The position numbers and the translations under genes are program-made. A DNA stretch of 64,000 nucleotides. It comes from Candidatus Binatia bacterium (GTDB lineage: Bacteria; Desulfobacterota; Binatia; HRBIN30). Location: the NCBI GenBank assembly GCA_026415395.1, contig JAOAHD010000007.1, forward strand, positions 651,304-715,303. Direction: 5' to 3'. Below the pieces are notes generated by a model. The model saw only the letters and a list, made by a program, of their open reading frames with translations, was not told the origin of the DNA and made no database searches. Below are positions 8,920 through 17,400 of this stretch, one piece after another. Positions within the stretch are counted from its first letter, which is position 1, and every line of letters begins with the position of its first letter.

Positions 8920-9282
8920 CTACGTGGACGAAATCCGGTTCGAGCTGCCAAAGCCAGGGGCGAGCACCCCGAGCCATGGAACGAGCACGACGAAGCCCCC
9001 GACCAGGTCCAGCATGCCGTAAGTCGACGCAAGTTGCTTGATCGTGGCCGATCCTGTCCGGTCTCCGGCTTGGGCGATGACGTTATGAGACTTTTTCGTG
9101 GAAAGATTAACGCTCACTGTGCCCCGGCCCACGGGACAGCCGTCGATCGAGATTTGCGCACTTGGATCCGACGCCTGGATGGTGATGGTCTGGGTTCCCG
9201 GACCCATGAAGGAACATCCACTTTGTGCGAGAAACACGAAGGTCATTAAGATGGTGCTGAATTGCGTGACCCGCTTTTTCAT
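8920..9282 (-). CDS. PEGA-like lipoprotein
   Basis: A 120-residue lipoprotein. ATG 9282 is preferred because AGGGGATG precedes it. The signal peptide ends in LAQSGC. The mature part (QTITIQASDPSAQISIDG-CPVGRGTVSVNL) has the beta pattern of PEGA-type domains ('a.v.idG...Gt.p..v.l'). It is followed by a Gly/Val-rich hydrophobic stretch (LDLVGGFVVLVPWLGVLAPG) that could be a membrane segment. PEGA-like domains are usually found on envelope proteins. It is transcribed divergently from the riboswitch-controlled peptidase. Confidence 0.65.
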   Translation of the reverse strand: MKKRVTQFSTILMTFVFLAQSGCSFMGPGTQTITIQASDPSAQISIDGCPVGRGTVSVNLSTKKSHNVIAQAGDRTGSATIKQLASTYGMLDLVGGFVVLVPWLGVLAPGFGSSNRISST

Positions 9283-9445
9283 GGCCTCATCCCCTTTTCT
9301 AGCTGGTGCGGTTCGACACCACCCCAAGAATTTTGCGGCGCGCTGCTACGACGGGGCAAGAAAGTCAACACCAAGAGGCGGTCTCGATCCTCGCTCGCAT
9401 GGGCTTGCATTGTGCGGCCAAGATAGGTACACGGCGACCTGCGAC

Positions 9446-9580
9446 ATAGGCCGAGTCCCTGGAGACAGGGAGCGGGGGACCCAAGATTTTGGGGTGAATC
9501 CCGAGGCCGAGTAGAAAACTCGACCGAAGGTAGGGTAACTCTTTGAGCCCGAACCCGGCAGCTAACCTCGTAGGCCTTCA
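9446..9580 (+). promoter_or_regulatory. ydaO/yuaA-type cyclic di-AMP riboswitch aptamer
   Basis: The conserved ydaO core is present in order: GGGAGCGGGGGACCCA (9468-9483), TTGGGGTGAATCC (9489-9501), GGTAGGGTAACTCTTT (9529-9544), CCGAACCCGGCAGCTAACCT (9549-9568) and CGTAGGCC. The closing helix P1 can form between AGGCC (9448-9452) and GGCCT (9573-9577). The class binds c-di-AMP and usually represses cell-wall or osmolyte genes when ligand is high. Here it precedes an M23 cell-wall peptidase, a classic target type. This implies that the organism makes c-di-AMP; no diadenylate cyclase is in the window. Confidence 0.93.
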
Positions 9581-9581
9581 A

Positions 9582-9688
9582 GGAGAGGCGCCGACAACTG
9601 GCACGGGTCACACGCCTTTGTCAGAGCCGGCAGCAAGCAGTTGTGCGGTGGGACGTGGCCTCTCCCGGTATGTCGCGGAAAGGAGAGG
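9582..9688 (+). promoter_or_regulatory. Expression platform: alternative anti-Shine-Dalgarno pairing
   Basis: GGAGAGG occurs twice, at 9582-9588 (right after the aptamer) and at 9682-9688 (the Shine-Dalgarno region of the peptidase). A single complementary segment, GCCTCTCC (9658-9665), can pair with either copy: 8 bp with the upstream copy, 7 bp with the ribosome-binding copy. The upstream pairing is reinforced by an inner helix, CCGACAACTG (9591-9600) with CAGTTGTGCGG (9638-9648, one bulged G). Pairing with the downstream copy would bury the ribosome site, and pairing upstream would free it. There is no U-tract, so translational rather than transcriptional control is inferred. Confidence 0.7.
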
Positions 9689-9694
9689 ACGACG

Positions 9695-10963
9695 GTGAAC
9701 CACGCACGACGGAAAGGATGGCTTGCTGTACCGGTGGTGATCTCCTGTCTTCTGCTGGGAACTCCAGCAATCGCCGCGAAGCCACGCGCCGCAACCCATC
9801 CAGCGGCAAACAAGGCGGTGAAGTTCGAACGACACGTCGTGGCGAGCGGGGAAACTCTCACCGGCATTTTGGCCGAGCGGGGTTTACAGCCAAGCGAAAT
9901 TCTCCGCTGGGACGAGGCCATGCATGCCGCTGCCGGGGAGTTTCTGTTGAGCCCAGGGCACGTCTTGCGGTTGGAGTTTCGCGGCCCGACCTTGATGGGG
10001 TTGAGCTACGAAGTTGACGATTGTGTGCGGGTGACCGTGACGCGGCGCGGGAAACATCTCTTGGGAAAAACCGAGCCTTTGCAAGCGCGCGTACGTATGG
10101 TGGCGCGTGAAGGAGTGGTGACGAAATCCTTCTCCGCGGCGGCCCGGCAGGCTGGGATTCCGGAGGCGATCCTTTCAAAAATGGCCGACGTGTTGGGTTG
10201 GGAGTTCGATTTTCGTCGCGTGCGGCCAGGCGACCGATTCCGCGTACTTTACGAGGAGCGAACCAGCGTGGATGGGCGCCCGCTATCGCCGGGCAAGCTG
10301 CTGGCCGCCGAGATTCGTAGCGGGAAGCACGTAGTGCAGGCCTTCTTTTACAACGATGGCGGGGAAGGCGTGTACGTTGACGGGAAGGGCCGTACTATTG
10401 CGAACGGCTTCTTACGATTTCCCGTAGAATTTACCCGGATTTCCTCTCATTTCTCCCGCCAGCGATTTCACCCGGTCTTGCATGTGGCGCGCGCTCATCA
10501 CGGTGTCGACTTTGCGGCCCCGATTGGCACCCCGGTGCGTGCGGCCGGCGACGGCGTGGTTGTGTCTGCGGGGTGGCAGGGGGATTACGGCAACCAAGTG
10601 GAGATCCGGCACGAAAATGGTTGGTCGACCACGTACGCTCATCTGAAAGGGTTTGCGCCTGGCATTAAGGCCGGTCGAGCTGTGCGCCAAGGCGAAGTGA
10701 TCGGGTGGGTGGGGCAAACCGGGCTGAGCACCGGCCCACACCTTCACTTTGCTCTGTTTCGTAACGGCCAGTACCAGAACCCGTTGACGGCGAAAGTGGA
10801 ACTCCGCCGCGAGGTCAAAGATCGAGCGCGGTTTGCCGAAGCCAAGCGCACGCTCTTGCGGCAAATTTCTGCCCTCGTGCGCCCGGCTCCCCCGGTAGCG
10901 TCAACCATGGTGGCGGCGTTGCCCACATCGCTGCGCCCAGCGATGGTGTCGCTGCAACCTTGA
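9695..10963 (+). CDS. M23 family metallopeptidase with LysM/OapA-like N-terminus
   Basis: A 422-residue exported murein hydrolase. GTG 9695 follows AAAGGAGAGG. The signal peptide covers residues ~1-28 (AIAAKP). Residues ~47-95 (HVVASGETLTGILAERGL) form a LysM/OapA-like module, followed by a middle domain as in MepM/NlpD-type enzymes. The C-terminal LytM domain keeps all zinc and catalytic residues: H269/D272 (HHGVD), H316 (TYAHL) and H349/H351 (GPHLHF). It probably cuts peptide cross-links in peptidoglycan in the periplasm. Expression is predicted to respond to c-di-AMP through the leader described above, linking wall turnover to that second messenger. Confidence 0.93.
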   Translation: MNHARRKGWLAVPVVISCLLLGTPAIAAKPRAATHPAANKAVKFERHVVASGETLTGILAERGLQPSEILRWDEAMHAAAGEFLLSPGHVLRLEFRGPTLMGLSYEVDDCVRVTVTRRGKHLLGKTEPLQARVRMVAREGVVTKSFSAAARQAGIPEAILSKMADVLGWEFDFRRVRPGDRFRVLYEERTSVDGRPLSPGKLLAAEIRSGKHVVQAFFYNDGGEGVYVDGKGRTIANGFLRFPVEFTRISSHFSRQRFHPVLHVARAHHGVDFAAPIGTPVRAAGDGVVVSAGWQGDYGNQVEIRHENGWSTTYAHLKGFAPGIKAGRAVRQGEVIGWVGQTGLSTGPHLHFALFRNGQYQNPLTAKVELRREVKDRARFAEAKRTLLRQISALVRPAPPVASTMVAALPTSLRPAMVSLQP

Positions 10964-10996
10964 GTAGCGCTTGCCCGCTGTGCAGCGCTGGCGTTG

Positions 10997-12436
10997 TTAC
11001 AGCACGTCTCGCGGTTCGTGTCGTTTGGCCGCCGGGTACTTCTCCAACAGTTGCCTTGCTGCCTTGAGGAAAGCGTCTGTTTGATGTCGCGCGGCACCAG
11101 TGAGTTGCTCGACCTCGCTCAGAATCCGCTCGATGGTGGCGCGGTCGAGACGTAATTCGGATTGAGCGGCGAGATAACCCGCGAAGTCCCACCGGCTATG
11201 CCCTTCGCGCAGGGCAGTAGCCGCTGCCTGTGCCGCTTGTTGAATGAGGGCATGGGCGCGCTCGCGGCCGGCGCCGCGACGCACTGCTTCCATGAGCAGC
11301 GTCGTCGTCGCCAAAAACGGTGCGTACCGTTTCCATTCCGTGGCAACGACTGCAGGGAACAAGTGGAAATTCTTCAACACAGCGAGAAAGGTCTCCAACA
11401 AACCATCGATCGCAAAAAACACCCCTGGCAATGCCACTCGCCGCACGACCGAACACGAAACGTCGCCTTCGTTCCACTGATCGCCGGCCAGGCCCTCGAG
11501 CATCATTGTGTAGCCGCGCAGCACGAGGTGGAGGCCATTGAGGCGCTCGCAACTGCGCGCGTTCATCTTGTGTGGCATGGCCGAGGAGCCAACTTGGCCA
11601 GGGGCAAAACCTTCCGAGGCGAGTTCGGCCCCGGCCATCAGGCGTAAAGTTTTCGCAAAGCTGCTCGGTGCCGAGCCGAGCTGCACCAAGATGCCGGCCA
11701 AAGCGGCATCCAGGCTGCGCGGGTAGACTTGCCCGACTGCCCCTAGCAACCGCTGGAATCCGAGAAAGCGGAGCACTGCGTGTTCGAGGCATTCGACTTT
11801 CGCTGTGTCCCCGTGGAAGAGAGTCAGCAAATCGAGTTGCGTGCCCACAGCCCCTTTAAGCCCCCGCAGCGGGTAGTGCTCGATCCACCACTCCAAGTGG
11901 CCGATGGCGAGGAGCAACTCCTCGCCGTACATGGCGAGCCGACGGCCAAAGGTTGTGGGCTGCGCAGGCACGTTATGGGTGCGGGCGGGGAGCACGGTGT
12001 CTCGGTACTCTTCGGCTCGTTTGGCGAGCCATCCCCCCGCCGCCACCGCCTTTTCGAGCACCAGGGTTGCCGCGCGGAAAATCTGTAACTGCTCGACATT
12101 TTCCGTGAGGTCGCGACTGGTCATTCCCTTATGGATGTGCTCGTAGCCCGCAAGAGCGCAAAACTCCTCGATGCGCGCTTTGACGTCGTGCTTGGTCACC
12201 CGCTCGCGGCGGCGAATGCTGTCGAGGTCGACTTGTTCCTTCACACGCTCGTAAGCGGCAATGGCTTCGTCAGGAATGTCCAGGCCAAGTTCTTTTTGCG
12301 CCTTCAAAATGGCGATCCAGAGCTCTCGCTCCAGAATGACTTTGCCCCGTGGCGACCAAATGGCCGTCATCTCCGGGCTCGCGTAACGTTCGGCCAAGAC
12401 GTCTGCTGGCGGCAGGCCAGGTTCACCGTTGGACAT
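10997..12436 (-). CDS. purB: Adenylosuccinate lyase
   Basis: A 479-residue fumarase/aspartase-superfamily lyase of purine biosynthesis. It cleaves SAICAR and adenylosuccinate, releasing fumarate. Visible landmarks: TKHDVKARIEEF, GMTSRDLTENVEQL, ARTHNVPAQPTTFGRR (catalytic His region), and the signature loop GSSAMPHKMNARSCERL carrying the catalytic Ser. The length is typical. The gene lies alone on the minus strand, downstream of the exported Pro/Thr-rich protein gene and convergent with the M23 peptidase (33 nt between stops). Confidence 0.95.
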   Translation of the reverse strand: MSNGEPGLPPADVLAERYASPEMTAIWSPRGKVILERELWIAILKAQKELGLDIPDEAIAAYERVKEQVDLDSIRRRERVTKHDVKARIEEFCALAGYEHIHKGMTSRDLTENVEQLQIFRAATLVLEKAVAAGGWLAKRAEEYRDTVLPARTHNVPAQPTTFGRRLAMYGEELLLAIGHLEWWIEHYPLRGLKGAVGTQLDLLTLFHGDTAKVECLEHAVLRFLGFQRLLGAVGQVYPRSLDAALAGILVQLGSAPSSFAKTLRLMAGAELASEGFAPGQVGSSAMPHKMNARSCERLNGLHLVLRGYTMMLEGLAGDQWNEGDVSCSVVRRVALPGVFFAIDGLLETFLAVLKNFHLFPAVVATEWKRYAPFLATTTLLMEAVRRGAGRERAHALIQQAAQAAATALREGHSRWDFAGYLAAQSELRLDRATIERILSEVEQLTGAARHQTDAFLKAARQLLEKYPAAKRHEPRDVL

Positions 12437-12521
12437 TGCGAAGCTTGTTTACGCAACTCCGCAGGCTTCTGCCAGACAAGGGGTGGGTGCGACCGTGGCC
12501 GGCCGTTCTTCCGCAGAGACT

Positions 12522-13700
12522 TCAGTCGCCCGTTGGTGTCCTGACCGGTGAGGGATCGGGCTCCTCGTTTAGCCGTGGAGATGGCGGTGCCGGAGAGGCC
12601 GTACCTCTGGCTGTAGGTTTGGCTGTGGGTGTCGAGCGGCGTGCGGCGGGTGAAGCCGTGCGCGTTGTGTAAGCGGTGGCGTGCGGCGTAGGCTGTGGAG
12701 TTGAAGGTGTCAGCGCTGACTCGGTTTCGGGCGTGCTTTCGGGGGTCTCTCTCGCGGCAGCACTCGGCGGTGGTGTCGGAGCCACAGTGGCGAGCGCTGC
12801 AGGTGTTTGCTCGAGGGAGGCTCTCGCAGAACTTGCCGAAGCCGCACGAGGTTGCGGTTGTTCCGGAGCTACGAGCCAGCCGAAAGCTCCGCTCGGTGCG
12901 GTAGGCCTGACTCCCGCAAGCGGCTGATCCCTCCTGCCGGTGGTGCTGGTGGCTGGCGATTGGACCGGCAGCACATCGAGCTGAAATACCAACACGCCGT
13001 CCGGCAGGCCGTCGGGATCGAGACGGTCGAGTCCCACACGGTCCACATTCACAAGATCCGCGGGACGCCACTGGAGGGACTCGGGCTCCGCGGGCGAGCT
13101 GGAGAAAAAGAAGGCTGCCGTAATCCGTGCGATGGTGCTGCCATCGGTGAACTCAGCGCTGGTCGGATTCGGAACCGTGTTGAGGTCGAAAGATAGTGTG
13201 TAAGGAGCAGGATTGGGTACGAAGTTCGTCAGGCCGTATCGACCGTACACCAACACACTGATCCCTGGCGACAGCAAGTCGCCATCGAAGAAAAGGTTCA
13301 AAACCAGCGCAGCGGGAAACTCGCCAGGGCGGAACTGCCAGAAGAGATGCGTGACGTGCGCACCAGACCAAAGAGGTAGCCCCAGCCTGCCGCTTCGGTC
13401 GCGCAAGCTTCCGTCCGGCGCGAGTGGGAAGGGCATACCTCGGGTTCCGGGAAGGGGCCAGCGAGTAAAACCTAAAGGCCGAGTTCCGTCCGCGTTGCCC
13501 GTTTGCCAGATAGGGCCGATAATTTCCGCCCGCTCATCGGCTCCGTAGAGAAGCACGCCGCTGAGATTGAGCCCTTTTGCGGAAACAGCTGCAAGGAGGC
13601 AAATTTCGAGCACGAGGGTGAATGCGAGGCCGCGTCCTCGCAGAAGTTTAGGATCCGTTGAATTTTTACAGGCAAAGCTGAGGCGCAGCAGTCGCTTCAT
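12522..13700 (-). CDS. Exported protein with Pro/Thr/Ala-rich C-terminal tail
   Basis: A 392-residue protein of unknown function. ATG 13700 overlaps the mrp stop by four bases (ATGA). Residues ~18-40 are hydrophobic (FTLVLEICLLAAVSA), giving a signal anchor. The globular part (~45-240) contains beta-rich phrases such as LVLNLFFDGDLLSPGISVLVYG and a calcium-like LDRLDPDGLPDG. From ~250 onward the chain is low complexity, with TPPPSAAARETPESTPE and many TP/AP pairs, resembling the linkers of the secreted dockerin-like proteins elsewhere in the window. It is probably envelope-located. The coupling to mrp is translational and does not by itself suggest a shared role. Confidence 0.7.
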   Translation of the reverse strand: MKRLLRLSFACKNSTDPKLLRGRGLAFTLVLEICLLAAVSAKGLNLSGVLLYGADERAEIIGPIWQTGNADGTRPLGFTRWPLPGTRGMPFPLAPDGSLRDRSGRLGLPLWSGAHVTHLFWQFRPGEFPAALVLNLFFDGDLLSPGISVLVYGRYGLTNFVPNPAPYTLSFDLNTVPNPTSAEFTDGSTIARITAAFFFSSSPAEPESLQWRPADLVNVDRVGLDRLDPDGLPDGVLVFQLDVLPVQSPATSTTGRRDQPLAGVRPTAPSGAFGWLVAPEQPQPRAASASSARASLEQTPAALATVAPTPPPSAAARETPESTPETESALTPSTPQPTPHATAYTTRTASPAARRSTPTAKPTARGTASPAPPSPRLNEEPDPSPVRTPTGD

Positions 13701-14764
13701 GAAACCTGTGGAAGCGCGACTTGTCCGCGTGCCTCGAGCGCGTCCCAAACCGTGTCCGCAAGGGCAAGGAAACTTTGGCTGGCGGGATGCTCTGCCGCAG
13801 ACAGCACGAGCGGGACGCCGCGCTCTCCGGCCTGCATCAGTTCGGCGACGAGCGGCAGCGCTCCGAGAAACGGGATGCCCAGCTCCTCTGCCATGCGTTG
13901 GCCTCCGCCATGACCGAACGGTTCGCTTCTCCCGCCGCAGCTCCGGCACACATGGAAGCTCATGTTCTCGATCACCCCCAGCACCGGCGCCCGTAGTTCG
14001 CGAAACATCGCGACGCCGCGACGAACGTCCTCCAGGGCCATGCTTTGCGGGGTGGTGACGATCACTCCACCCGTGAGGGCAAGTTGTTGCGCGATGGTGA
14101 GCTGCGCATCACCAGTCCCGGGCGGGAGGTCGAGCACGAGCACATCGAGCTCCCCCCACACCACATCTTGGAAGAATTGCGTCAGGACCTTGGTGATCAT
14201 CGGGCCCCGCCAAATGACAGGAGTGCCCGGATCGATAAGGAAACCCAAGGAGATAGTTTTCACTCCGTGGGCATCCACGGGCACGATACGCCGGTCAGGT
14301 GTCACCGCAGGGCCGCCATGCGCCCCCACCATTTGCGGGACACTCGGGCCGTATATGTCGGCATCGAGCAGGCCTACACGGTGTCCTTTGGCGGCGAGGG
14401 CGTATGCCAGGTGGACGGCAACGGTCGACTTGCCCACTCCACCCTTTCCACTGGCCACCGCGAGAGTACGTTCGACGCCCGGGATGGTGCCGCTGGGTCT
14501 GGAAGAGGGCCGTGATGCGGGAGCTGGTTGGGTGACCACCACCTCTACCTGCCCCACTCCGGGCATCGCGGCTACGGTGGTCGCTACCGCTTGGCGCAGT
14601 TGTTCAATGATGTTGGCGTCGCGGGTGGTGGGAGCTAAGGTCACGGTCACGCCAAACGAGCCCACTTCGATGTCGCGTACGAAACCAAAGCTAACGATAT
14701 CGCGACCGAGGCCGGGGTACTTCACCCGCTTCAACTGATCGAGGATTTCTTGCGGCGTGGGCAT
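13697..14764 (-). CDS. mrp: Mrp/ApbC-type iron-sulfur carrier ATPase
   Basis: A 355-residue P-loop NTPase of the Mrp/NBP35 family. The N-terminal ~90 residues form a MIP18/DUF59 domain (PTPQEILDQLKRVKYPGLG). The ATPase part has the deviant Walker A ASGKGGVGKSTVAVHL, LLDADIYGPSVP and LPPGTGDAQLT, and a Cys pair in VCRSCGG that bridges a cluster between subunits. These proteins carry Fe-S clusters to apo-proteins. ATG 14764 fits the family N-terminus better than upstream extensions. It is divergent from the SLC13 transporter. Confidence 0.93.
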   Translation of the reverse strand: MPTPQEILDQLKRVKYPGLGRDIVSFGFVRDIEVGSFGVTVTLAPTTRDANIIEQLRQAVATTVAAMPGVGQVEVVVTQPAPASRPSSRPSGTIPGVERTLAVASGKGGVGKSTVAVHLAYALAAKGHRVGLLDADIYGPSVPQMVGAHGGPAVTPDRRIVPVDAHGVKTISLGFLIDPGTPVIWRGPMITKVLTQFFQDVVWGELDVLVLDLPPGTGDAQLTIAQQLALTGGVIVTTPQSMALEDVRRGVAMFRELRAPVLGVIENMSFHVCRSCGGRSEPFGHGGGQRMAEELGIPFLGALPLVAELMQAGERGVPLVLSAAEHPASQSFLALADTVWDALEARGQVALPQVS

Positions 14765-14872
14765 GGTGTTCCGACCATAGCGTGGGTCGGCCCCGGCAGC
14801 GAGGTGCAGGCATCGGGGGGATGAGCCGCCAGCGGGGCTCACTCCCTTGCGTGGCGGCGGCAGATTTGGTCC

Positions 14873-16411
14873 TTGGTCCGAGTAGCGGAGGAAAGGTTGC
14901 AGCCGGACGAGGCGAGCGGGATCGAGCAATCGCGGTTCGACGTGTGGCGGGCGCGTCTGGGTTTCGTTTTTGCCCCGCTCGTTTTCCTCGCTGTATGGTG
15001 GGCCCCGCTCGGCTTACCGTTACCTGCGCACCGCTTAGCTGCCATCTTGGCTGCCGTGGGGGTGTTGTGGGTGAGCGAAGCAATCCCGATGGCGATGACA
15101 GCGTTCGTCGGTGTTTCGGTGGCGGTCGTCGTCGGCGTTGCTCCCGCTAGCGAGGCTTTTGCACCCTTTGCCGATCCCCTGGTGTTCTTATTTGTCGGCT
15201 CTTTCATCTTGGCTCGCAGCATTTTCGTGCACGGGCTCGACCGGCGTCTGGCGCTGGGAATCTTGTCGTGGCGAATTGCCAGCAAGAGCCCGTGGTCATT
15301 GTTGATGGCCTACTCGGGAACCGCCGCGTTGCTTTCGATGTGGATCAGCAACACGGCCACGGTAGCAATGATGTACCCGATCGGTCTCTCCATCCTCGCT
15401 GCATTGGAGCAACAAGAAGGTGGCCGACCGCGAGCCGTACGTCGGTTTGGTGCGGGCTTGTTGTTGTCCTGTGCATTCGGCGCATCGATTGGCGGCCTCG
15501 CCACGCCGGTGGGAACGCCTCCCAATCTCATTGGCTTGGGCTTCCTGCGACGGAGCGGCGCAGCGGAAATCCCGTTCTTTAGTTGGATGTTGGTGGCGAT
15601 GCCGGTGGTTTTCGTACTTTGGTTCTGGATGGTGTTTCGCTTTCGCCATCTGGGGCGCGGCTTGGAACCGGCGCTCATGGCGCTCAGGAGCGAACTTGTG
15701 GAGCGGCGGCAGGCCTTGGGCTCGTGGAGTGCTGGCGAGCGCAACACCGTGCTGGCGTTTCTGGTTACGGTGAGCTTGTGGATTGCTCCCGGCGTCGTGG
15801 CGCTGTTCTGCGGCCGAGAGCATCCAGCCTATATCTGGCTCATCTCGACGTTCCCAGAAGGAGTGGCCGCGCTCCTAGGTGCGAGCTTGTTGTTTGTCTT
15901 GCCCATCGATGCACGACGCAACCGCTTCACATTGACTTGGGAGGAAGCGGCACGCATCGACTGGTGGATTGTGTTCCTTTATGGCGGCGGCTTAGCCCTC
16001 GGCAACTTGGCTTTTCATACGGGGCTCGCGGAAGCGGCCGGGCGGGCGCTCACGCAAGCGCTCGGGATCGAGCGACCCTTAGGCTTGTTGTTCACCGCGA
16101 CGGTAGCCGCGACCGCGCTTTCGGAGACGACGAGCAACACGAGTGCTGCGAATATGGTCGTGCCGGTGGCGATTGCATTTGCTCGAGCGGCCGGAACCGA
16201 TCCGGTGTTGCCGGCACTCGGGGCCACGATGGCCGCTTCGCTGGGATTTTTGTTGCCCGTGTCCACGCCGACGAACGCCATCGTGTACAGCTCGGGTCGA
16301 GTGCCGTTGACGTTCATGATCCGCTACGGTGCTCTTCTCGACCTGGCAGGAATCTTAGTGGTGACCTGCGGCGTAGCCGTGCTTGGGTTGTGGGTGTTGG
16401 CACACCGCTAG
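14873..16411 (+). CDS. SLC13/DASS-family sodium:dicarboxylate symporter
   Basis: A ~512-residue membrane protein with about 11-12 hydrophobic segments. The two SNT-type hairpin motifs of divalent anion/sodium symporters are present: MWISNTATVAMMYPIG (first half) and LSETTSNTSAANMVVPVAIA with VSTPTNAIVYSSG (second half). Predicted substrates are C4-dicarboxylates or sulfate-like anions, with sodium coupling by family knowledge. The start is uncertain: TTG 14873 opens the frame, but GAGGAAAGG precedes an alternative TTG at 14897. Its stop overlaps the convergent M15-like gene by CTAG. Confidence 0.87.
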   Translation: MVRVAEERLQPDEASGIEQSRFDVWRARLGFVFAPLVFLAVWWAPLGLPLPAHRLAAILAAVGVLWVSEAIPMAMTAFVGVSVAVVVGVAPASEAFAPFADPLVFLFVGSFILARSIFVHGLDRRLALGILSWRIASKSPWSLLMAYSGTAALLSMWISNTATVAMMYPIGLSILAALEQQEGGRPRAVRRFGAGLLLSCAFGASIGGLATPVGTPPNLIGLGFLRRSGAAEIPFFSWMLVAMPVVFVLWFWMVFRFRHLGRGLEPALMALRSELVERRQALGSWSAGERNTVLAFLVTVSLWIAPGVVALFCGREHPAYIWLISTFPEGVAALLGASLLFVLPIDARRNRFTLTWEEAARIDWWIVFLYGGGLALGNLAFHTGLAEAAGRALTQALGIERPLGLLFTATVAATALSETTSNTSAANMVVPVAIAFARAAGTDPVLPALGATMAASLGFLLPVSTPTNAIVYSSGRVPLTFMIRYGALLDLAGILVVTCGVAVLGLWVLAHR

Positions 16412-17379
16412 CGCAGCTCAATGGGATTTGTGAGCACTGCATCGGGGGTGCGCTCGATGCGCGGCTCGCACGTGACCAACCGCAGGCGAATACGCTGGCG
16501 TTTAGGCAGGGAACAATGGGGATCGACGGTGCGGAGCTCGAAGTTGTAGCGCTCGGCTGGTTCGCGGATAAGCCAGCAGTGGTCCTCGAGTGCAATTCGC
16601 GAATCGAGCGCCACGAGCTCGCCAACAACACAGTCGCTTTGCGAGTCGGCGACGGTGACCGTAGCCGCAATCCGCACGGGCAGCGCGGTGATGCTGTGCA
16701 GGCGAATCTGGGCGTTGCCGAGTGACGCGTAGCGGTCGAAGTCGGTTCGGGCGAACATCCGGGCATTGCCCGCAGAAAGATTTTCGCCCACGCGTGAGGT
16801 ACTTTCTTCCCAAAACCGGGGCGGGCCGACATCGACGTGCAAGAAGCGCTGGCGCTCATAAAAGCCAACGCCGCCAACCTGCTCGGTGCGCAGGCGCAGC
16901 CAGAGCTTGCGCAAGTCGATGCCGGGCATGGTGATGTCGGCGGCTAAGGCCTGCGTGTGCAGCGAGGCAAGGGCAACCGCTCGGCCTTGCTCCCCGAGAG
17001 CTTCGTTAAACTCTGGACTCCGGTAGCCGGAAAGGAGCACCATCGGACGCGCCCGATAGCGGCTCTGAATGTAGGCGAGGAGCTCGACCAGCCTCAGGGG
17101 AATAGGTTGCATACGACCATCGCCGCGCGAACGGAAAAAGCGGTTCAGTTGCGCGAGCGCCTGCGGGTTGTACGAGCCGTCAGCGTGTCGATACTGGATG
17201 CGGAGCTGCTCGGAAAAGTGCGCGTGTTCGAGTTCGAGCTGCCCCGTGCCGGCAAAGAAAAAGCGAAGCGGCTGGCGATCATCTCCGGCACGACGCTCAC
17301 GCCCGCTTTCGGCAAACACGGCAAGTGGCAGCAGAAGCCACAGGAGCACCCAACTCGTTTTGGGGGGCAAACGCACCAT
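16408..17379 (-). CDS. M15-like (DUF882/YcbK-type) peptidase, exported
   Basis: A 323-residue protein with a signal peptide (LLWLLLPLAVFA). Residues ~60-190 carry the DUF882/peptidase M15-type core: LLSGYRSPEFNEAL, SLHTQALAADI (zinc His and Asp) and FLHVDVGPPRFW (second zinc His). YcbK-like proteins act on peptidoglycan peptides or cross-links. A C-terminal extension of ~130 residues, rich in beta-strand sequence with Cys pairs, has no family I recognise. ATG 17379 is chosen over the TTG at 17391. Confidence 0.8.
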   Translation of the reverse strand: MVRLPPKTSWVLLWLLLPLAVFAESGRERRAGDDRQPLRFFFAGTGQLELEHAHFSEQLRIQYRHADGSYNPQALAQLNRFFRSRGDGRMQPIPLRLVELLAYIQSRYRARPMVLLSGYRSPEFNEALGEQGRAVALASLHTQALAADITMPGIDLRKLWLRLRTEQVGGVGFYERQRFLHVDVGPPRFWEESTSRVGENLSAGNARMFARTDFDRYASLGNAQIRLHSITALPVRIAATVTVADSQSDCVVGELVALDSRIALEDHCWLIREPAERYNFELRTVDPHCSLPKRQRIRLRLVTCEPRIERTPDAVLTNPIELR

Positions 17380-17400
17380 GGCAACTTGCAAAGCTTGCGG

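Larger units (their letters stand above)
9283..9694. other. Leader region with c-di-AMP riboswitch
   Basis: This ~410-base gap between divergent genes is largely explained by a ydaO-type aptamer (about 9446-9580) and its expression platform (9582-9688). The first 150 bases should contain the promoters for both genes. No convincing -35/-10 pair stands out there. Confidence 0.7.
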
